Assembly: GCA_022571615.1 (NCBI GenBank)
Contig: JACZXM010000082.1
Location: 1-9,093, forward strand
DNA length: 9,093 bases
Reading direction: 5' to 3'
Origin: Acidobacteriota bacterium
GTDB taxonomy: Bacteria > Acidobacteriota > UBA890 > WLXD01
A program made the position numbers and the translations under genes. Shown here in pieces: positions 1 to 8,331 of the stretch (the first letter of the stretch is position 1; the number at the start of each line of letters is the position of its first letter). A model generated the notes under the pieces. It did no database searches and had not been told where the DNA came from. It was given only the letters and a program-made list of their open reading frames with translations.

Positions 1-777
1 CAGGTAGTCGGCGATGAAGGTGTAGGTACCCCCGTCAAAACGCGGGTACTCGCCGAACACCGCCTTGGTCTCGGCCACGATCGCCCGCACACCCTCCATG
101 TACTCGAGCACATCGTCGTCGCTGCCCTGGTGGTGGATCGCTACGCGAATAACCTGGCCGTCGTCGGTGTCGAACTCCCACATGTGCCCGGCGCCAAGCT
201 CGATCGGGCTGTCCATCAAGTAGCGGAAGTTGGGTGCGGTGAAGCGCAGCGGGTCCTCGGTCGGAAACAGCTGCGTGGCGACCTGCCAGTCGCTGCCGTC
301 AGGGGGAATTAGCGTCACCCGAACCGGTCGCCGGGTCAGCTCGCCGCGCGCCCACATGAATGTTGCTGGGGCGTTCATGTGGGCGTGCGTGGGATCGATC
401 TGTAGGTAGGTACCGTCGGCGCGATCACCGTAGATCCGGTAGGTCACCTTCACGGTGCCGTCATGACCGCTGACGTTCCATTGGTGAGGGTTGGGTCTGT
501 AAACCGGCAGCGGCTGCCCGGCGCCGTCCACCGCGCGGACACGAAAGACGTTCTTGGCGAACTCGTGCAGCGCGTAGCGCCCGGGCGAAGAGCGGCTCAT
601 GCGCAATTGCAGTTCTCCGGCCGGGACCTCACGGAACAGAACCTCGACCTCCATCCAGTGGTGTCGTGGCGCCGTCACGCGGACGGTGTAATCGACGGGC
701 TGCTGGGCGAGCGCATCGACTGGCATGAGGGCGATCAAGGTGGCCACGCAGAGCGCGCGACGAGTCCAAGCGGTCAT
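1..777 (-). CDS. M61-family metallopeptidase (glycyl aminopeptidase-like), N-terminal part, cut by the window edge
   Basis: Reading the minus strand from the ATG at 777-775 gives 259 codons without a stop, running off the left edge, so only the N-terminal part is present. The first ~25 residues look like a Sec signal peptide: an Arg pair (TRR), a hydrophobic core (ALCVATLIALM) and a likely cut after DALAQ, so the product is probably periplasmic or exported. What follows resembles the beta-rich N-terminal domain of M61 peptidases: YTVRVTAPRHHWMEVEV, then MSRSSPGRYALHEFAKNV, comparable to the family's 'P.w.PGSY.ireFa..v' segment, and near the edge VFGEYPRF and YTFIADYL. The zinc-binding HExxH motif should lie further on and is outside the window, so catalytic competence cannot be judged. 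The start is supported by GGAG (complement of 786-789), 8 nt upstream. The gene is divergent from icmF and no functional link is evident. Family call is from recalled motif similarity. Confidence 0.8.
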   Translation of the reverse strand, partial: MTAWTRRALCVATLIALMPVDALAQQPVDYTVRVTAPRHHWMEVEVLFREVPAGELQLRMSRSSPGRYALHEFAKNVFRVRAVDGAGQPLPVYRPNPHQWNVSGHDGTVKVTYRIYGDRADGTYLQIDPTHAHMNAPATFMWARGELTRRPVRVTLIPPDGSDWQVATQLFPTEDPLRFTAPNFRYLMDSPIELGAGHMWEFDTDDGQVIRVAIHHQGSDDDVLEYMEGVRAIVAETKAVFGEYPRFDGGTYTFIADYL

Positions 778-917
778 GGATCGAGCTCCGAGTTCACACT
801 GGAAGGCACCCGGAAGGGGCGCCGTGGGCTCGTGATGCTTGACCCCGAGCCACCGACAGTATGTTGCGCGCCGTGAGGGTGCGCTGACAAGTCGCGTCGT
901 CACCGTAACGCCCCGAC

Positions 918-930
918 GCGCGGTCCGCGC
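918..930. promoter_or_regulatory. Perfect 6-bp inverted repeat, possible operator upstream of icmF
   Basis: GCGCGG-T-CCGCGC is a perfect palindrome with a single central base. It sits 10 bp before the TAAAAT hexamer, where the -35 element of an icmF promoter would be, which is a plausible place for a repressor. It does not match any operator I can name for fatty-acid or branched-chain regulators. Short GC palindromes also arise by chance in GC-rich DNA, so this is only a candidate. Confidence 0.25.
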
Positions 931-940
931 AACGCTACAG

Positions 941-946
941 TAAAAT
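941..946 (+). promoter_or_regulatory. Candidate -10 element (TAAAAT) placing the icmF transcript start at or next to its ATG
   Basis: TAAAAT matches the sigma-70 -10 consensus TATAAT in five of six positions. It ends 9 bp before the icmF ATG at 956, so transcription would begin about 2-4 nt before the start codon and give an essentially leaderless mRNA. In agreement, no Shine-Dalgarno sequence is visible before the ATG. No -35 consensus lies at 17 bp spacing. The TAA of this hexamer is also an in-frame stop, so the icmF start must lie after 943. Confidence 0.3.
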
Positions 947-955
947 GTTGCCTTG

Positions 956-3900
956 ATGAAACAACGCATCGAGCCTTACAAGCCGCGCCACCATGTGCGG
1001 ATCGTCACCGCCGCCTCTCTCTTTGACGGCCACGACGCCGCGATCAACATCATGCGGCGGATCCTCCAGGCCTCCGGCGCCGAGGTGATCCACCTTGGAC
1101 ATAACCGCTCGGTGGCCGAGATCGTCGATTGCGCCATCCAGGAAGATGTGCAGGCGATCGCGGTGACCTCCTACCAGGGCGGGCACGTCGAGTACTTCAA
1201 GTACATGTACGACCTGCTGCAGGAACACGGTCCCAATATCAAGATCTTCGGCGGTGGGGGGGGGACCATCCTTCCCTCCGAGATCGAGGAGCTGCAGGAG
1301 TACGGCATCGCGCGTATCTACTCGCCCGACGACGGCCGACACATGGGGCTGCAGGGCATGATCAACGACATGCTGGAGCGGTGCGACGTCGCGACCGTCG
1401 AGCCTTCGCCCGACGGCCACCTGTCGGGCTTGCCGGAACGGAGCCCGCGGCTGATCGGCCAGCTCATATCGATGGTCGAGAACTACCCGGAGGCCGCCGC
1501 CGAGATCGAGCCGACATTGCACGCCATGACCCGGGAGAGCGGCGTTCCGGTGCTCGGGATCACCGGCCCCGGAGGCGCCGGGAAATCCTCGTTGGTGGAC
1601 GAGTTGGTGCGACGGTTCCTGCTCGATTTCGAGGACAAGACCGTGGCCGTGGTCTCGGTCGATCCCTCCAAGCGCCGCACCGGCGGGGCGCTGCTCGGCG
1701 ATCGGATCCGAATGAACGCCATCGACAGCCCGCGGGTCTACATGCGGTCGCTGGCCACCCGAGCAACCAACCGGGCGCTGTCGCGCCACGTGGCGCAGGC
1801 GATCCAGATCTGCAAGGCAGCGGGTTTCGACCTGATTCTTCTGGAGTCCTCCGGGATCGGGCAATCCGACACCGAGATCACCGACCATGCCGATCTGTCG
1901 CTCTATGTGATGACGGCCGAGTACGGGGCCGCCACGCAGCTCGAGAAGATCGACATGCTCGATTACGCCGATGTGATCGCGATCAACAAGTTCGACAAGC
2001 GCGGCTCGCTCGATGCGCTGCGCGATGTTCGCAAGCAGTACCGGCGCAACCGCGAGCGATTCGAGGCCGCCGACGAGGAGCTGCCGGTGTACGGAACCAT
2101 CGCCTCCCAGTTCAACGATCCGGGTGCCAACCAGCTGTACCGGGTGCTTATGGAGGCCCTGGTGGAGAGGACTGGGGCCGACCTGAGACCCAACCTCGAG
2201 ATCGGCAGCGAACCGAGCGAGAAGGCGCAGGTGATTCCGCCTGCCCGGGTCCGGTATCTGGCCGAGATCGTCGAGGAATCGGAACGACACGATCGATTCA
2301 TCGGCGCGCAAGTCGCCACCGCGCGGCGGATGTACCAGGTGCATGGAACCATCGAGCAGCTGCGCGCCGATATCGGCGAACGCACCATGGGGATCGAGGA
2401 GCCCAACGACGCCGATGTAGCCACCGTGGTCGAGCACATCGAAGGCGAGCCGGCGTACCTGCGGGACCTGGTCGATCGATACAACGACCTCGAGCGCCAG
2501 CTCGATCCGGAGTGTCGCAGGCTGCTGCGCGAGTGGCCGGCGACGCAGAGGCGCTACCGTGCCGACACGTACCGCTATACGGTGCGCGATCAGGTCATCG
2601 AGCAGAGTCTGTTTACCGAATCTCTCTCCCACCTGCGCCTGCCACGGGTGGCGCTACCTCGATACCAGGAGTGGGGCGATGTTCTCGCGTGGCTGCTGAC
2701 CGAGAATGTGCCGGGGCAGTTCCCGTATGCCGCCGGCGTGTTTCCGTTCAAGCGCCAGGGTGAAGATCCGACCCGTATGTTCGCCGGCGAGGGCGGTTCC
2801 GAGCGCACCAACCGGCGATTCCACTACGTGTCGCGGGGGATACCCGCCAAGCGCCTTTCGACCGCGTTCGACTCGGTCACGCTGTACGGAGAGGATCCCG
2901 ATCCTCGGCCCGACATCTACGGCAAGGTAGGCAACTCCGGGGTCTCGGTGGCGACGGTTGACGATGCAAAGAAGCTGTACTCGGGCTTTGACCTGAGCGA
3001 TCCGGCAACCTCGGTTTCGATGACCATCAACGGCCCGGCGCCGATGATGCTGGCCTTCTTTCTCAACGCCGCCATCGACCAGCAATGCGAGCGGGTGATC
3101 CGGGAGCAGGGCATCGAGCAACAGGTCGAAGCCAGGATCGAGGAGATCTACCGAGCCAGAGGGGTGCCGAGGCCGGCGTACCAGGGTGAGCTCCCCGAGG
3201 GCAACGACGGCCTGGGCCTGATGCTGCTGGGGGTATCCGGCGATCAGGTGCTCGAGCGCGAACTCTACGAGCGCGTCAAGGCGGAGGCGCTGTCGCAGGT
3301 GCGCGGTACCGTTCAGGCCGACATCCTCAAAGAGGACCAGGCCCAGAACACCTGCATTTTTTCCACCGAGTTCGCGCTCCGGATGATGGGTGACATCCAG
3401 CAGTACTTCATCGACAAGCAGGTGCGCAATTTCTACTCGGTATCGATCTCCGGGTATCACATCGCCGAGGCCGGGGCGAACCCGATCAGCCAACTGGCGT
3501 TCACGCTCTCGAACGGCTTCACCTACCTCGAGTACTACCTGTCACGGGGCATGCACATCGACGAGTTTGCCCCCAATCTGTCGTTCTTCTTTTCCAACGG
3601 CATGGATCCGGAATACTCGGTCATGGGCCGGGTGGCGCGGCGCATCTGGGCCAAGGCGGTCAAGCACAAGTACGGTGGCAACCCGCGCTCCCAGAAGCTC
3701 AAGTACCACATCCAGACCTCGGGGCGCTCGCTGCACGCGCAGGAGATCTCCTTCAATGACATCCGCACCACGCTGCAAGCGCTGTACGCGATCTACGACA
3801 ATTGCAACTCGCTGCACACCAACGCCTACGACGAGGCGATCACCACACCGACCGAGGAGAGCGTGCGGCGGGCTCTCGCCATCCAGATGATCATCAACCA

Positions 3901-4402
3901 TGAGCTCGGGTTGGCGAGCAACGAGAATCCGCTGCAGGGCTCGTTCATCATCGAGGAGCTTACCGACTTGGTGGAGCAGGCGGTGCTGACCGAGTTTCGC
4001 AGTATCTCAGAGCGCGGCGGTGTGCTCGGAGCCATGGAGCGGATGTACCAGCGCTCCAAGATCCAGGAGGAGTCGCTGTACTACGAGTCGCTCAAACACT
4101 CCGGACAGCTGCCGATCGTCGGCGTGAACACGTTCCTCGATTCGCAGGGCTCGCCGACGTTGATACCCGAGGAGGTGATCCGCTCCTCCGACGAGGAGAA
4201 GCAGTACGCCATCGCCTCGGTGCAGGCCTTCCGCGAGCGCAACGCAGCGGTCGCCGAGGCGGCCGTGAGCCAACTGCAACGTGCCGCGGTGGATGGTGGA
4301 AACACCTTCGAGGCCCTGATGGAGGTCGCCAAGGTGTGCTCGCTGGGGCAAATCTCGAACGCTCTGTACCAGGTCGGCGGACAGTACCGCCGCAACATGT
4401 AG
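956..4402 (+). CDS. icmF: Fused isobutyryl-CoA mutase / G-protein chaperone (IcmF-type, coenzyme B12-dependent)
   Basis: Predicted cytosolic enzyme of 1148 residues that interconverts isobutyryl-CoA and n-butyryl-CoA by an adenosylcobalamin radical mechanism. Domain order is that of IcmF fusions. First comes a B12-binding domain (about 1-145) with D24-G-H26-D-A-A, H26 being the expected cobalt ligand, plus a glycine run near residues 100-104. Next is a MeaB/MeaI-like GTPase (about 195-415) with Walker [10 protein letters not shown] (204-212), [10 protein letters not shown] around D236, ESSGIGQSD from E297 and NKFD (344-347). A linker follows, then the mutase barrel (about 560-1148). At the substrate-selecting positions it has Phe609 (RMFAGEG) and Gln797 (AQNTCIF) where methylmalonyl-CoA mutase has Tyr and Arg; this Phe/Gln pair marks IcmF. 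H835 (SGYHIAEAG) is the conserved active-site His. The start is limited to TTG 953 or ATG 956 by the in-frame TAA at 941; ATG is preferred. It is longer than the ~1090 residues I recall for the Cupriavidus enzyme. Isovaleryl- or pivalyl-CoA activity cannot be excluded. Confidence 0.93.
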   Translation: MKQRIEPYKPRHHVRIVTAASLFDGHDAAINIMRRILQASGAEVIHLGHNRSVAEIVDCAIQEDVQAIAVTSYQGGHVEYFKYMYDLLQEHGPNIKIFGGGGGTILPSEIEELQEYGIARIYSPDDGRHMGLQGMINDMLERCDVATVEPSPDGHLSGLPERSPRLIGQLISMVENYPEAAAEIEPTLHAMTRESGVPVLGITGPGGAGKSSLVDELVRRFLLDFEDKTVAVVSVDPSKRRTGGALLGDRIRMNAIDSPRVYMRSLATRATNRALSRHVAQAIQICKAAGFDLILLESSGIGQSDTEITDHADLSLYVMTAEYGAATQLEKIDMLDYADVIAINKFDKRGSLDALRDVRKQYRRNRERFEAADEELPVYGTIASQFNDPGANQLYRVLMEALVERTGADLRPNLEIGSEPSEKAQVIPPARVRYLAEIVEESERHDRFIGAQVATARRMYQVHGTIEQLRADIGERTMGIEEPNDADVATVVEHIEGEPAYLRDLVDRYNDLERQLDPECRRLLREWPATQRRYRADTYRYTVRDQVIEQSLFTESLSHLRLPRVALPRYQEWGDVLAWLLTENVPGQFPYAAGVFPFKRQGEDPTRMFAGEGGSERTNRRFHYVSRGIPAKRLSTAFDSVTLYGEDPDPRPDIYGKVGNSGVSVATVDDAKKLYSGFDLSDPATSVSMTINGPAPMMLAFFLNAAIDQQCERVIREQGIEQQVEARIEEIYRARGVPRPAYQGELPEGNDGLGLMLLGVSGDQVLERELYERVKAEALSQVRGTVQADILKEDQAQNTCIFSTEFALRMMGDIQQYFIDKQVRNFYSVSISGYHIAEAGANPISQLAFTLSNGFTYLEYYLSRGMHIDEFAPNLSFFFSNGMDPEYSVMGRVARRIWAKAVKHKYGGNPRSQKLKYHIQTSGRSLHAQEISFNDIRTTLQALYAIYDNCNSLHTNAYDEAITTPTEESVRRALAIQMIINHELGLASNENPLQGSFIIEELTDLVEQAVLTEFRSISERGGVLGAMERMYQRSKIQEESLYYESLKHSGQLPIVGVNTFLDSQGSPTLIPEEVIRSSDEEKQYAIASVQAFRERNAAVAEAAVSQLQRAAVDGGNTFEALMEVAKVCSLGQISNALYQVGGQYRRNM
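1256..1264 (+). repeat. Homopolymer of nine G inside icmF
   Basis: Nine consecutive G bases encode part of the conserved glycine run (FGGGGGT) of the B12-binding domain. The frame is intact through the tract, so the base count given here is the functional one. Such a run is prone to polymerase slippage and sequencing length errors. Confidence 0.9.
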
Positions 4403-4444
4403 TCGCATGCCGGTCCTCCGGGCAGGTCGAGCGGAATAGAGCTC

Positions 4445-6148
4445 ATGGCAGAGTTTCCCGCGGTCACCGAGCAGCAGTGGCGTGACCGCGTGTTGCGCGA
4501 GATGGGTGAGACCGGACTGGACGCCTTGGAGACGGAGACCGTCGAGGGATTTCGCCTGCAACCGCTCTACACCGAGGCAAGCCCCGACGGGGCCGGGTTC
4601 CCCGGGATGGCGCCATTCGTTCGCGGTGCGCACCCCGTCACCTCGACGTCGGGCTGGGAGCGATGCCAGTGCTACCAGGAGCCCGAGATCGAGGTTGCCG
4701 CCGCGCAGATCGCCGCCGATACCGCCAATGGAGTGGACGGCGTGTGGATCCGTCTCGATCGGGCCGCCCGGATGGGACTGGATCCAACCAGCAAGGACGG
4801 CCTGGCGCGGGTAGGCGATGACGGTATGGCCGCCTACACGGCGGCCGATCTGGCCGCCGTTCTGGGTGCTGGCGAATCTCGCGCGGTGGGGTTCAGCTTC
4901 GATGCCGGAGGCAATGCGTTGCCGCTCGCGGCCTTGGCGCTGGTCGCGCTCCAGGAATCGGGAATCGACCCGGCGGCGGTGCCGATCCGCTTTAATGCCG
5001 ACCCGCTCGGTGCGCTGGCGCGCGACGGCTCGCTGCCGGCGCCTCATGCCACCCTGGGCTGGGAAGCGGCGGTACTGGCCCGCTATTGCGAGGCCAAGCT
5101 GCCGCGAGCTCGGGCGCTGACGGTCTCGGTCGTGCCGTACGGCCGGGCGGGGGCAAGTGGTGTGCAAGAGCTCGGGTTCGCCATGGCGACGGCGATCGAG
5201 TACCTGCGCACTCTGTCGGCTGCCGGCGTGGACCCGGAGTCGGGGGCCGCGCAGATCGCCCTGTCGTTCGAGCTCGGGCGCGACTTCCTGACCGAGCTGT
5301 GCAAGCTGCGGGCAGCGCGCTGGCTATGGAGCAAAGTGCTGGTGGCGTGCGAGGTTGCGGATCCACCGCCACCGCTCGTGCACGCCGGCACGTCGGCCCG
5401 GACGCTCGCCTGCCAAGATCCGTGCGTGAACCTGCTGCGGATCACGGTACAGGCAGTGGCCGCCAGCGTTGGCGGGGCGGACAGCATTACCACCGCGGCC
5501 TTCGATGAGCCGATCGGGAGATCGTCCGCGCGAGCGCGGCGCCTGGCCCGCAATACCCAGGCGATCCTGCGGGAAGAGGCACACCTGGGCCTCGTGACCG
5601 ACGCGGCCGGCGGGTCGTATGCCGTCGAGGCGTTGACCGAAACCCTGGCGCGAGAAGCCTGGAGTCTGTTGCGGAGCATCGATGCGATCGGCATGGCCGA
5701 AGCGTTGATCGCAGATCCGCCGCGTACCCACGTGCGTAATCTGGTGGACGATGCCTACAAGACGCGTCGCGCCCGGCTGCGTGACGGGCGCGACCCGGTG
5801 TTGGGCGCCAGCCACTTCCCACCTCTGGAGCCGGAGCTGCTCGAGCGGCCACCGGCGGATCCGGCGGCGGTAAGAGCCGCGGTCGAGGCACGTCTGAGCA
5901 GCCGAGCCGCCCCGAGCGCCGAGACACTGGCGGCCGTCCGCGAGGCGGCCGAATCGACCACGGCGAAGAGCGGACCGGACACGTTGATGACGGCGTTGCT
6001 GCGGGCGGCGCGAGCGGGCGCCACGATCGCAGAGTTGTCCGGCGCCCTGCGGGATCGGGAGCCGGGTGAGCAAGTCGATCCGTTTCCCGAGCGTCCCGAC
6101 GCGGCCTTGTCCGAAGACCCCGTGGGTGCCGCGGGGCAGGGGGCCTGA
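4445..6148 (+). CDS. mutA: Methylmalonyl-CoA mutase small (beta) subunit, short form without the C-terminal B12-like domain
   Basis: A 567-residue non-catalytic partner of MutB; together they form the heterodimer that isomerises (R)-methylmalonyl-CoA to succinyl-CoA. Family features in order: an N-terminal subunit-contact region with LQPLYTEA (38-45) and [11 protein letters not shown]; the degenerate barrel, with [11 protein letters not shown] where MutB has [11 protein letters not shown], so the substrate-contact Tyr appears to be Cys; [30 protein letters not shown]; and [11 protein letters not shown] followed by [13 protein letters not shown]. These barrel motifs match the mutase fold while active-site residues are lost, as expected for a small subunit. 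The chain ends soon after the TIAELSGAL segment, so the degenerate B12-binding-like domain of longer small subunits (about 610-640 residues) is missing. ATG 4445 has a weak GGA 9 nt upstream and starts 42 bp after the icmF stop with no terminator between. Its TGA overlaps the mutB ATG (TGATG), suggesting coupled equimolar synthesis. Codon usage matches icmF. Confidence 0.9.
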   Translation: MAEFPAVTEQQWRDRVLREMGETGLDALETETVEGFRLQPLYTEASPDGAGFPGMAPFVRGAHPVTSTSGWERCQCYQEPEIEVAAAQIAADTANGVDGVWIRLDRAARMGLDPTSKDGLARVGDDGMAAYTAADLAAVLGAGESRAVGFSFDAGGNALPLAALALVALQESGIDPAAVPIRFNADPLGALARDGSLPAPHATLGWEAAVLARYCEAKLPRARALTVSVVPYGRAGASGVQELGFAMATAIEYLRTLSAAGVDPESGAAQIALSFELGRDFLTELCKLRAARWLWSKVLVACEVADPPPPLVHAGTSARTLACQDPCVNLLRITVQAVAASVGGADSITTAAFDEPIGRSSARARRLARNTQAILREEAHLGLVTDAAGGSYAVEALTETLAREAWSLLRSIDAIGMAEALIADPPRTHVRNLVDDAYKTRRARLRDGRDPVLGASHFPPLEPELLERPPADPAAVRAAVEARLSSRAAPSAETLAAVREAAESTTAKSGPDTLMTALLRAARAGATIAELSGALRDREPGEQVDPFPERPDAALSEDPVGAAGQGA

Positions 6149-8331
6149 TGGCTCGAATTCCGAACTTCCTGCGGCTCGATTTTGACACCGTCGGGACAAG
6201 CACTGGCGCAATCGAGGACTGGCAGCAGCTGGCGGGCGAGAGCGCCGGCCGATCCTGGAAGTCTCCCGAGGGGATCCAACAGTGGCCGCTGTATACCGCG
6301 CGCGACCTGGAGCCGGTCGGACATCTGGGCTCGATGCCCGGGTACCCACCCTTCGTGCGCGGACCCTACACGACGATGTACGCGCGGCGCCCCTGGACCA
6401 TTCGCCAGTACGCCGGCTTTTCGACCGCGCAGGAAAGCAACGCCTTCTACCGCCGAAATCTAGAGGCGGGGCAGAAAGGCCTGTCGATCGCGTTCGACCT
6501 CGCCACCCACCGTGGCTATGACTCCGATCACCCACGCGTTGTCGCTGACGTCGGCATGGCCGGAGTGGCGATCGACTCGATTCTCGACATGCGCATCCTG
6601 TTCGAGGGGATCCCGCTGGATGAAATGAGCGTGTCGATGACGATGAACGGCGCGGTGTTGCCGATCATGGCGCTCTACATCGTGGCGGCGGAAGAACAGG
6701 GTGTGGCTCGGGAGCAGCTCAGAGGCACGATTCAAAACGACGTGCTCAAGGAGTTCATGGTTCGCAACACCTACATCTATCCACCCGCCGCGTCGATGCG
6801 AATCGTGTCGGATGTCTTTGCCTATACCTCGGAGCACATGCCGCGATTCAACAGCATCTCGGTTTCGGGCTATCACATGCAAGAGGCCGGAGCGACGGCC
6901 GACATCGAGCTCGCCTACACGCTCGCGGACGGTCTCGAGTATGTGAGGGTCGGAATCGATGCCGGTCTGCACGTCGACGCGTTCGCTCCCCGAATCTCGT
7001 TTTTCTTCGGCATCGGCATGGGCTATCTCATGGAGATCGCCAAGCTGCGAGCGGCGCGCTTGCTGTGGGCGCGCCTGATGGCGAGCTTCGAACCTCAAGA
7101 TCCACGCTCGCTGATGTTGCGCACACATTGCCAGACCTCCGGCTGGTCCTTGGCGGCGCAGGATCCGTTCAACAATGTCGTGCGAACCTGCGTCGAGGCG
7201 CTGGCTGCCGTCCACGGCGGCACCCAGTCGCTGCACACCAATTCGCTCGACGAGGCGCTGGCGTTGCCGACGGACTTCTCCGCCCGGATCGCGCGTAACA
7301 CCCAGCTGGTCCTCCAGGAGGAGACCGGCATGTGCAACGTCGTCGATCCGCTGGGCGGCAGCTATTATATCGAGAGCCTGACCCAGGAACTGGTCGACAA
7401 GGCCTGGGAGATCATCGAGCGGGTCGAGGCCGAGGGCGGCATGGCCAAGGCAGTCGCCGCGGGCTGGCCCAAGGCGATGATCGAGGAGGCGGCAGCGGCC
7501 ACCGCGGCGCGGATCGACCGCGGCGAGCAGGTGATCGTCGGCGTCAACAAATATCGCAAGGCCGAGGAAGAGCCGATCGACATCCTCGACGTCGACAATC
7601 ATGCCGTGCGCGAGGCGCAGATCGCGCGGATCCGGCGCGTGCGGGCGGAGCGCGACGAGGCGGCCTGCCAGAAGGCGCTGTTCGCGCTGCAACAGGGTGC
7701 CCGGGGCAGCGACAACCTGCTGGCGCTCGCCGTCGAGGCCGCCCGCGCCCGCGCCACGCTGGGCGAGATCAGCGCCGCGATGGAAGCCGGGTTCGGCCGT
7801 TATGCCACCCAGCCCAACCCGGTGCAGGGCGTCTATGGCGGCGCCTATGCCGACGACACGATCTGGGCGCGGCTCAAGGATGGCGTGGATGCCACCGGGC
7901 GGCGCCTGGGCCGCCGCCCGCGCATGCTGGTCGCCAAGATGGGGCAGGACGGGCATGATCGCGGCGCGAACCTCGTGTCCTCGGCATTTGGCGACCTGGG
8001 CTTCGAAGTCGTGCCGGGGCCGCTGTTCCAGACCCCGCAGGAAGCCGCCGCGCTGGCGATTGCGCGCGATGTCGACGTGGTGGGCGCCTCCAGCCTCGCC
8101 GCCGGGCACAAGACACTGATCCCCGAGCTGATCCGCGAGCTGCAGGCCGCGGGCAGGGCAGACATCAAGGTGGTCGCCGGCGGGGTGATCCCCGCGCAGG
8201 ACTATGAGTTCCTGCGCGAGGCGGGCGTGCAGGCGATCTTCGGGCCGGGCACCAATCTGGTGAAGGCCGCCGAGGAAGTGCTGCGGCTGCTCGGGCACAA
8301 CATGCCCCCGGCCGAGGAAGCGGCGGAATGA
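6148..8331 (+). CDS. mutB: Methylmalonyl-CoA mutase large (alpha) catalytic subunit; possibly chimeric gene
   Basis: A 727-residue adenosylcobalamin enzyme converting methylmalonyl-CoA to succinyl-CoA in the cytosol, the final step of propionyl-CoA assimilation. Length is normal for the family. The N-terminal barrel has [17 protein letters not shown] with catalytic Y88, [18 protein letters not shown] with substrate-binding R206, and [11 protein letters not shown] with H243; these correspond to Y89, R207 and H244 of the Propionibacterium enzyme (recalled). The C-terminal B12 domain has [10 protein letters not shown] with D601 and the cobalt-ligand H603, then [15 protein letters not shown] and GGVIPAQDY. 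All key residues are present, so the protein looks functional. The start is fixed by the 1-bp overlap with mutA and an AGGGGG ribosome site (6138-6143). The odd point is codon use: residues 1-373 match the upstream genes, whereas residues after about 406 are free of CGA, GGA, TTG and TAC and match the downstream genes. The 3' half therefore probably has another origin. Confidence 0.95.
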   Translation: MARIPNFLRLDFDTVGTSTGAIEDWQQLAGESAGRSWKSPEGIQQWPLYTARDLEPVGHLGSMPGYPPFVRGPYTTMYARRPWTIRQYAGFSTAQESNAFYRRNLEAGQKGLSIAFDLATHRGYDSDHPRVVADVGMAGVAIDSILDMRILFEGIPLDEMSVSMTMNGAVLPIMALYIVAAEEQGVAREQLRGTIQNDVLKEFMVRNTYIYPPAASMRIVSDVFAYTSEHMPRFNSISVSGYHMQEAGATADIELAYTLADGLEYVRVGIDAGLHVDAFAPRISFFFGIGMGYLMEIAKLRAARLLWARLMASFEPQDPRSLMLRTHCQTSGWSLAAQDPFNNVVRTCVEALAAVHGGTQSLHTNSLDEALALPTDFSARIARNTQLVLQEETGMCNVVDPLGGSYYIESLTQELVDKAWEIIERVEAEGGMAKAVAAGWPKAMIEEAAAATAARIDRGEQVIVGVNKYRKAEEEPIDILDVDNHAVREAQIARIRRVRAERDEAACQKALFALQQGARGSDNLLALAVEAARARATLGEISAAMEAGFGRYATQPNPVQGVYGGAYADDTIWARLKDGVDATGRRLGRRPRMLVAKMGQDGHDRGANLVSSAFGDLGFEVVPGPLFQTPQEAAALAIARDVDVVGASSLAAGHKTLIPELIRELQAAGRADIKVVAGGVIPAQDYEFLREAGVQAIFGPGTNLVKAAEEVLRLLGHNMPPAEEAAE
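7266..7363. other. Codon-usage breakpoint inside mutB (recombination or assembly junction)
   Basis: Counting mutB codons on both sides gives a sharp change. From 6148 to 7266 (373 codons) there are 8 CGA, 5 GGA, 5 TTG, and 8 TAC against 7 TAT. From 7363 to the stop (322 sense codons) there are no CGA, GGA, TTG or TAC codons, 7 TAT, and Ser is mostly AGC with one TCG. The last left-type codon is TTG at 7264-7266; the first clear right-type run is AGC-TAT-TAT near 7360. The interval encodes [14 protein letters not shown] through to DPLGGSYY, among the most conserved parts of the enzyme. Both neighbouring contexts continue their own style outward: icmF and mutA on the left, the small gene and bioB on the right. 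The reading frame is unbroken. Confidence 0.7.

Larger units (their letters stand above)
778..955. promoter_or_regulatory. Divergent intergenic control region between the M61 peptidase gene and icmF
   Basis: This 178-bp gap is the only non-coding stretch large enough to hold promoters, and it must serve both the leftward peptidase gene and the rightward icmF-mutA-mutB train. On the minus side there is a good ribosome site (GGAG, complement of 786-789). An upstream TTGTCA (complement of 885-890) resembles a -35 box, but the nearest -10-like CATACT is 21 bp away, which is too far, so I do not call that promoter. On the plus side a TAAAAT hexamer and a GC-rich palindrome lie just before icmF (listed separately). 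I see no cobalamin riboswitch: there is no recognisable B12 box and the region before icmF is too compact for that fold. Confidence 0.6.

Noticed and set aside
463..876. 137-codon plus-strand frame at the left end
   Set aside because: It runs opposite the M61 peptidase gene, which has a signal peptide, ribosome site and family motifs. The plus-strand product has none of these.
778..955. Cobalamin riboswitch ahead of the B12-dependent genes
   Set aside because: No recognisable B12 box or room for the large fold, given the likely transcript start next to the icmF ATG. Riboswitches of this class usually control B12 synthesis or uptake, not mutases.
1025..1042. Defective B12-binding motif in icmF (DGHDAA instead of DxHxxG)
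   Set aside because: The cobalt-ligand His is present, and I recall Ala at the last position in IcmF-type proteins, so this is a family variant and not a lesion.
935..2632. 565-codon open frame on the minus strand opposite icmF
   Set aside because: It lies wholly antisense to the strongly conserved B12-binding and GTPase domains. Its translation is rich in Arg, Gly, His and Leu with no recognisable motif. Long antisense frames are expected in GC-rich genes.
4403..4444. Possible terminator between icmF and mutA (CCGG...CCGG near 4411-4421)
   Set aside because: The potential stem is only about 4 bp and no T tract follows, so it is not a credible intrinsic terminator. The short gap fits an operon.
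4007..5167. 386-codon minus-strand frame spanning the icmF-mutA boundary
   Set aside because: It crosses two well-supported plus-strand genes and reads as an Arg/Gly/His-rich shadow translation.
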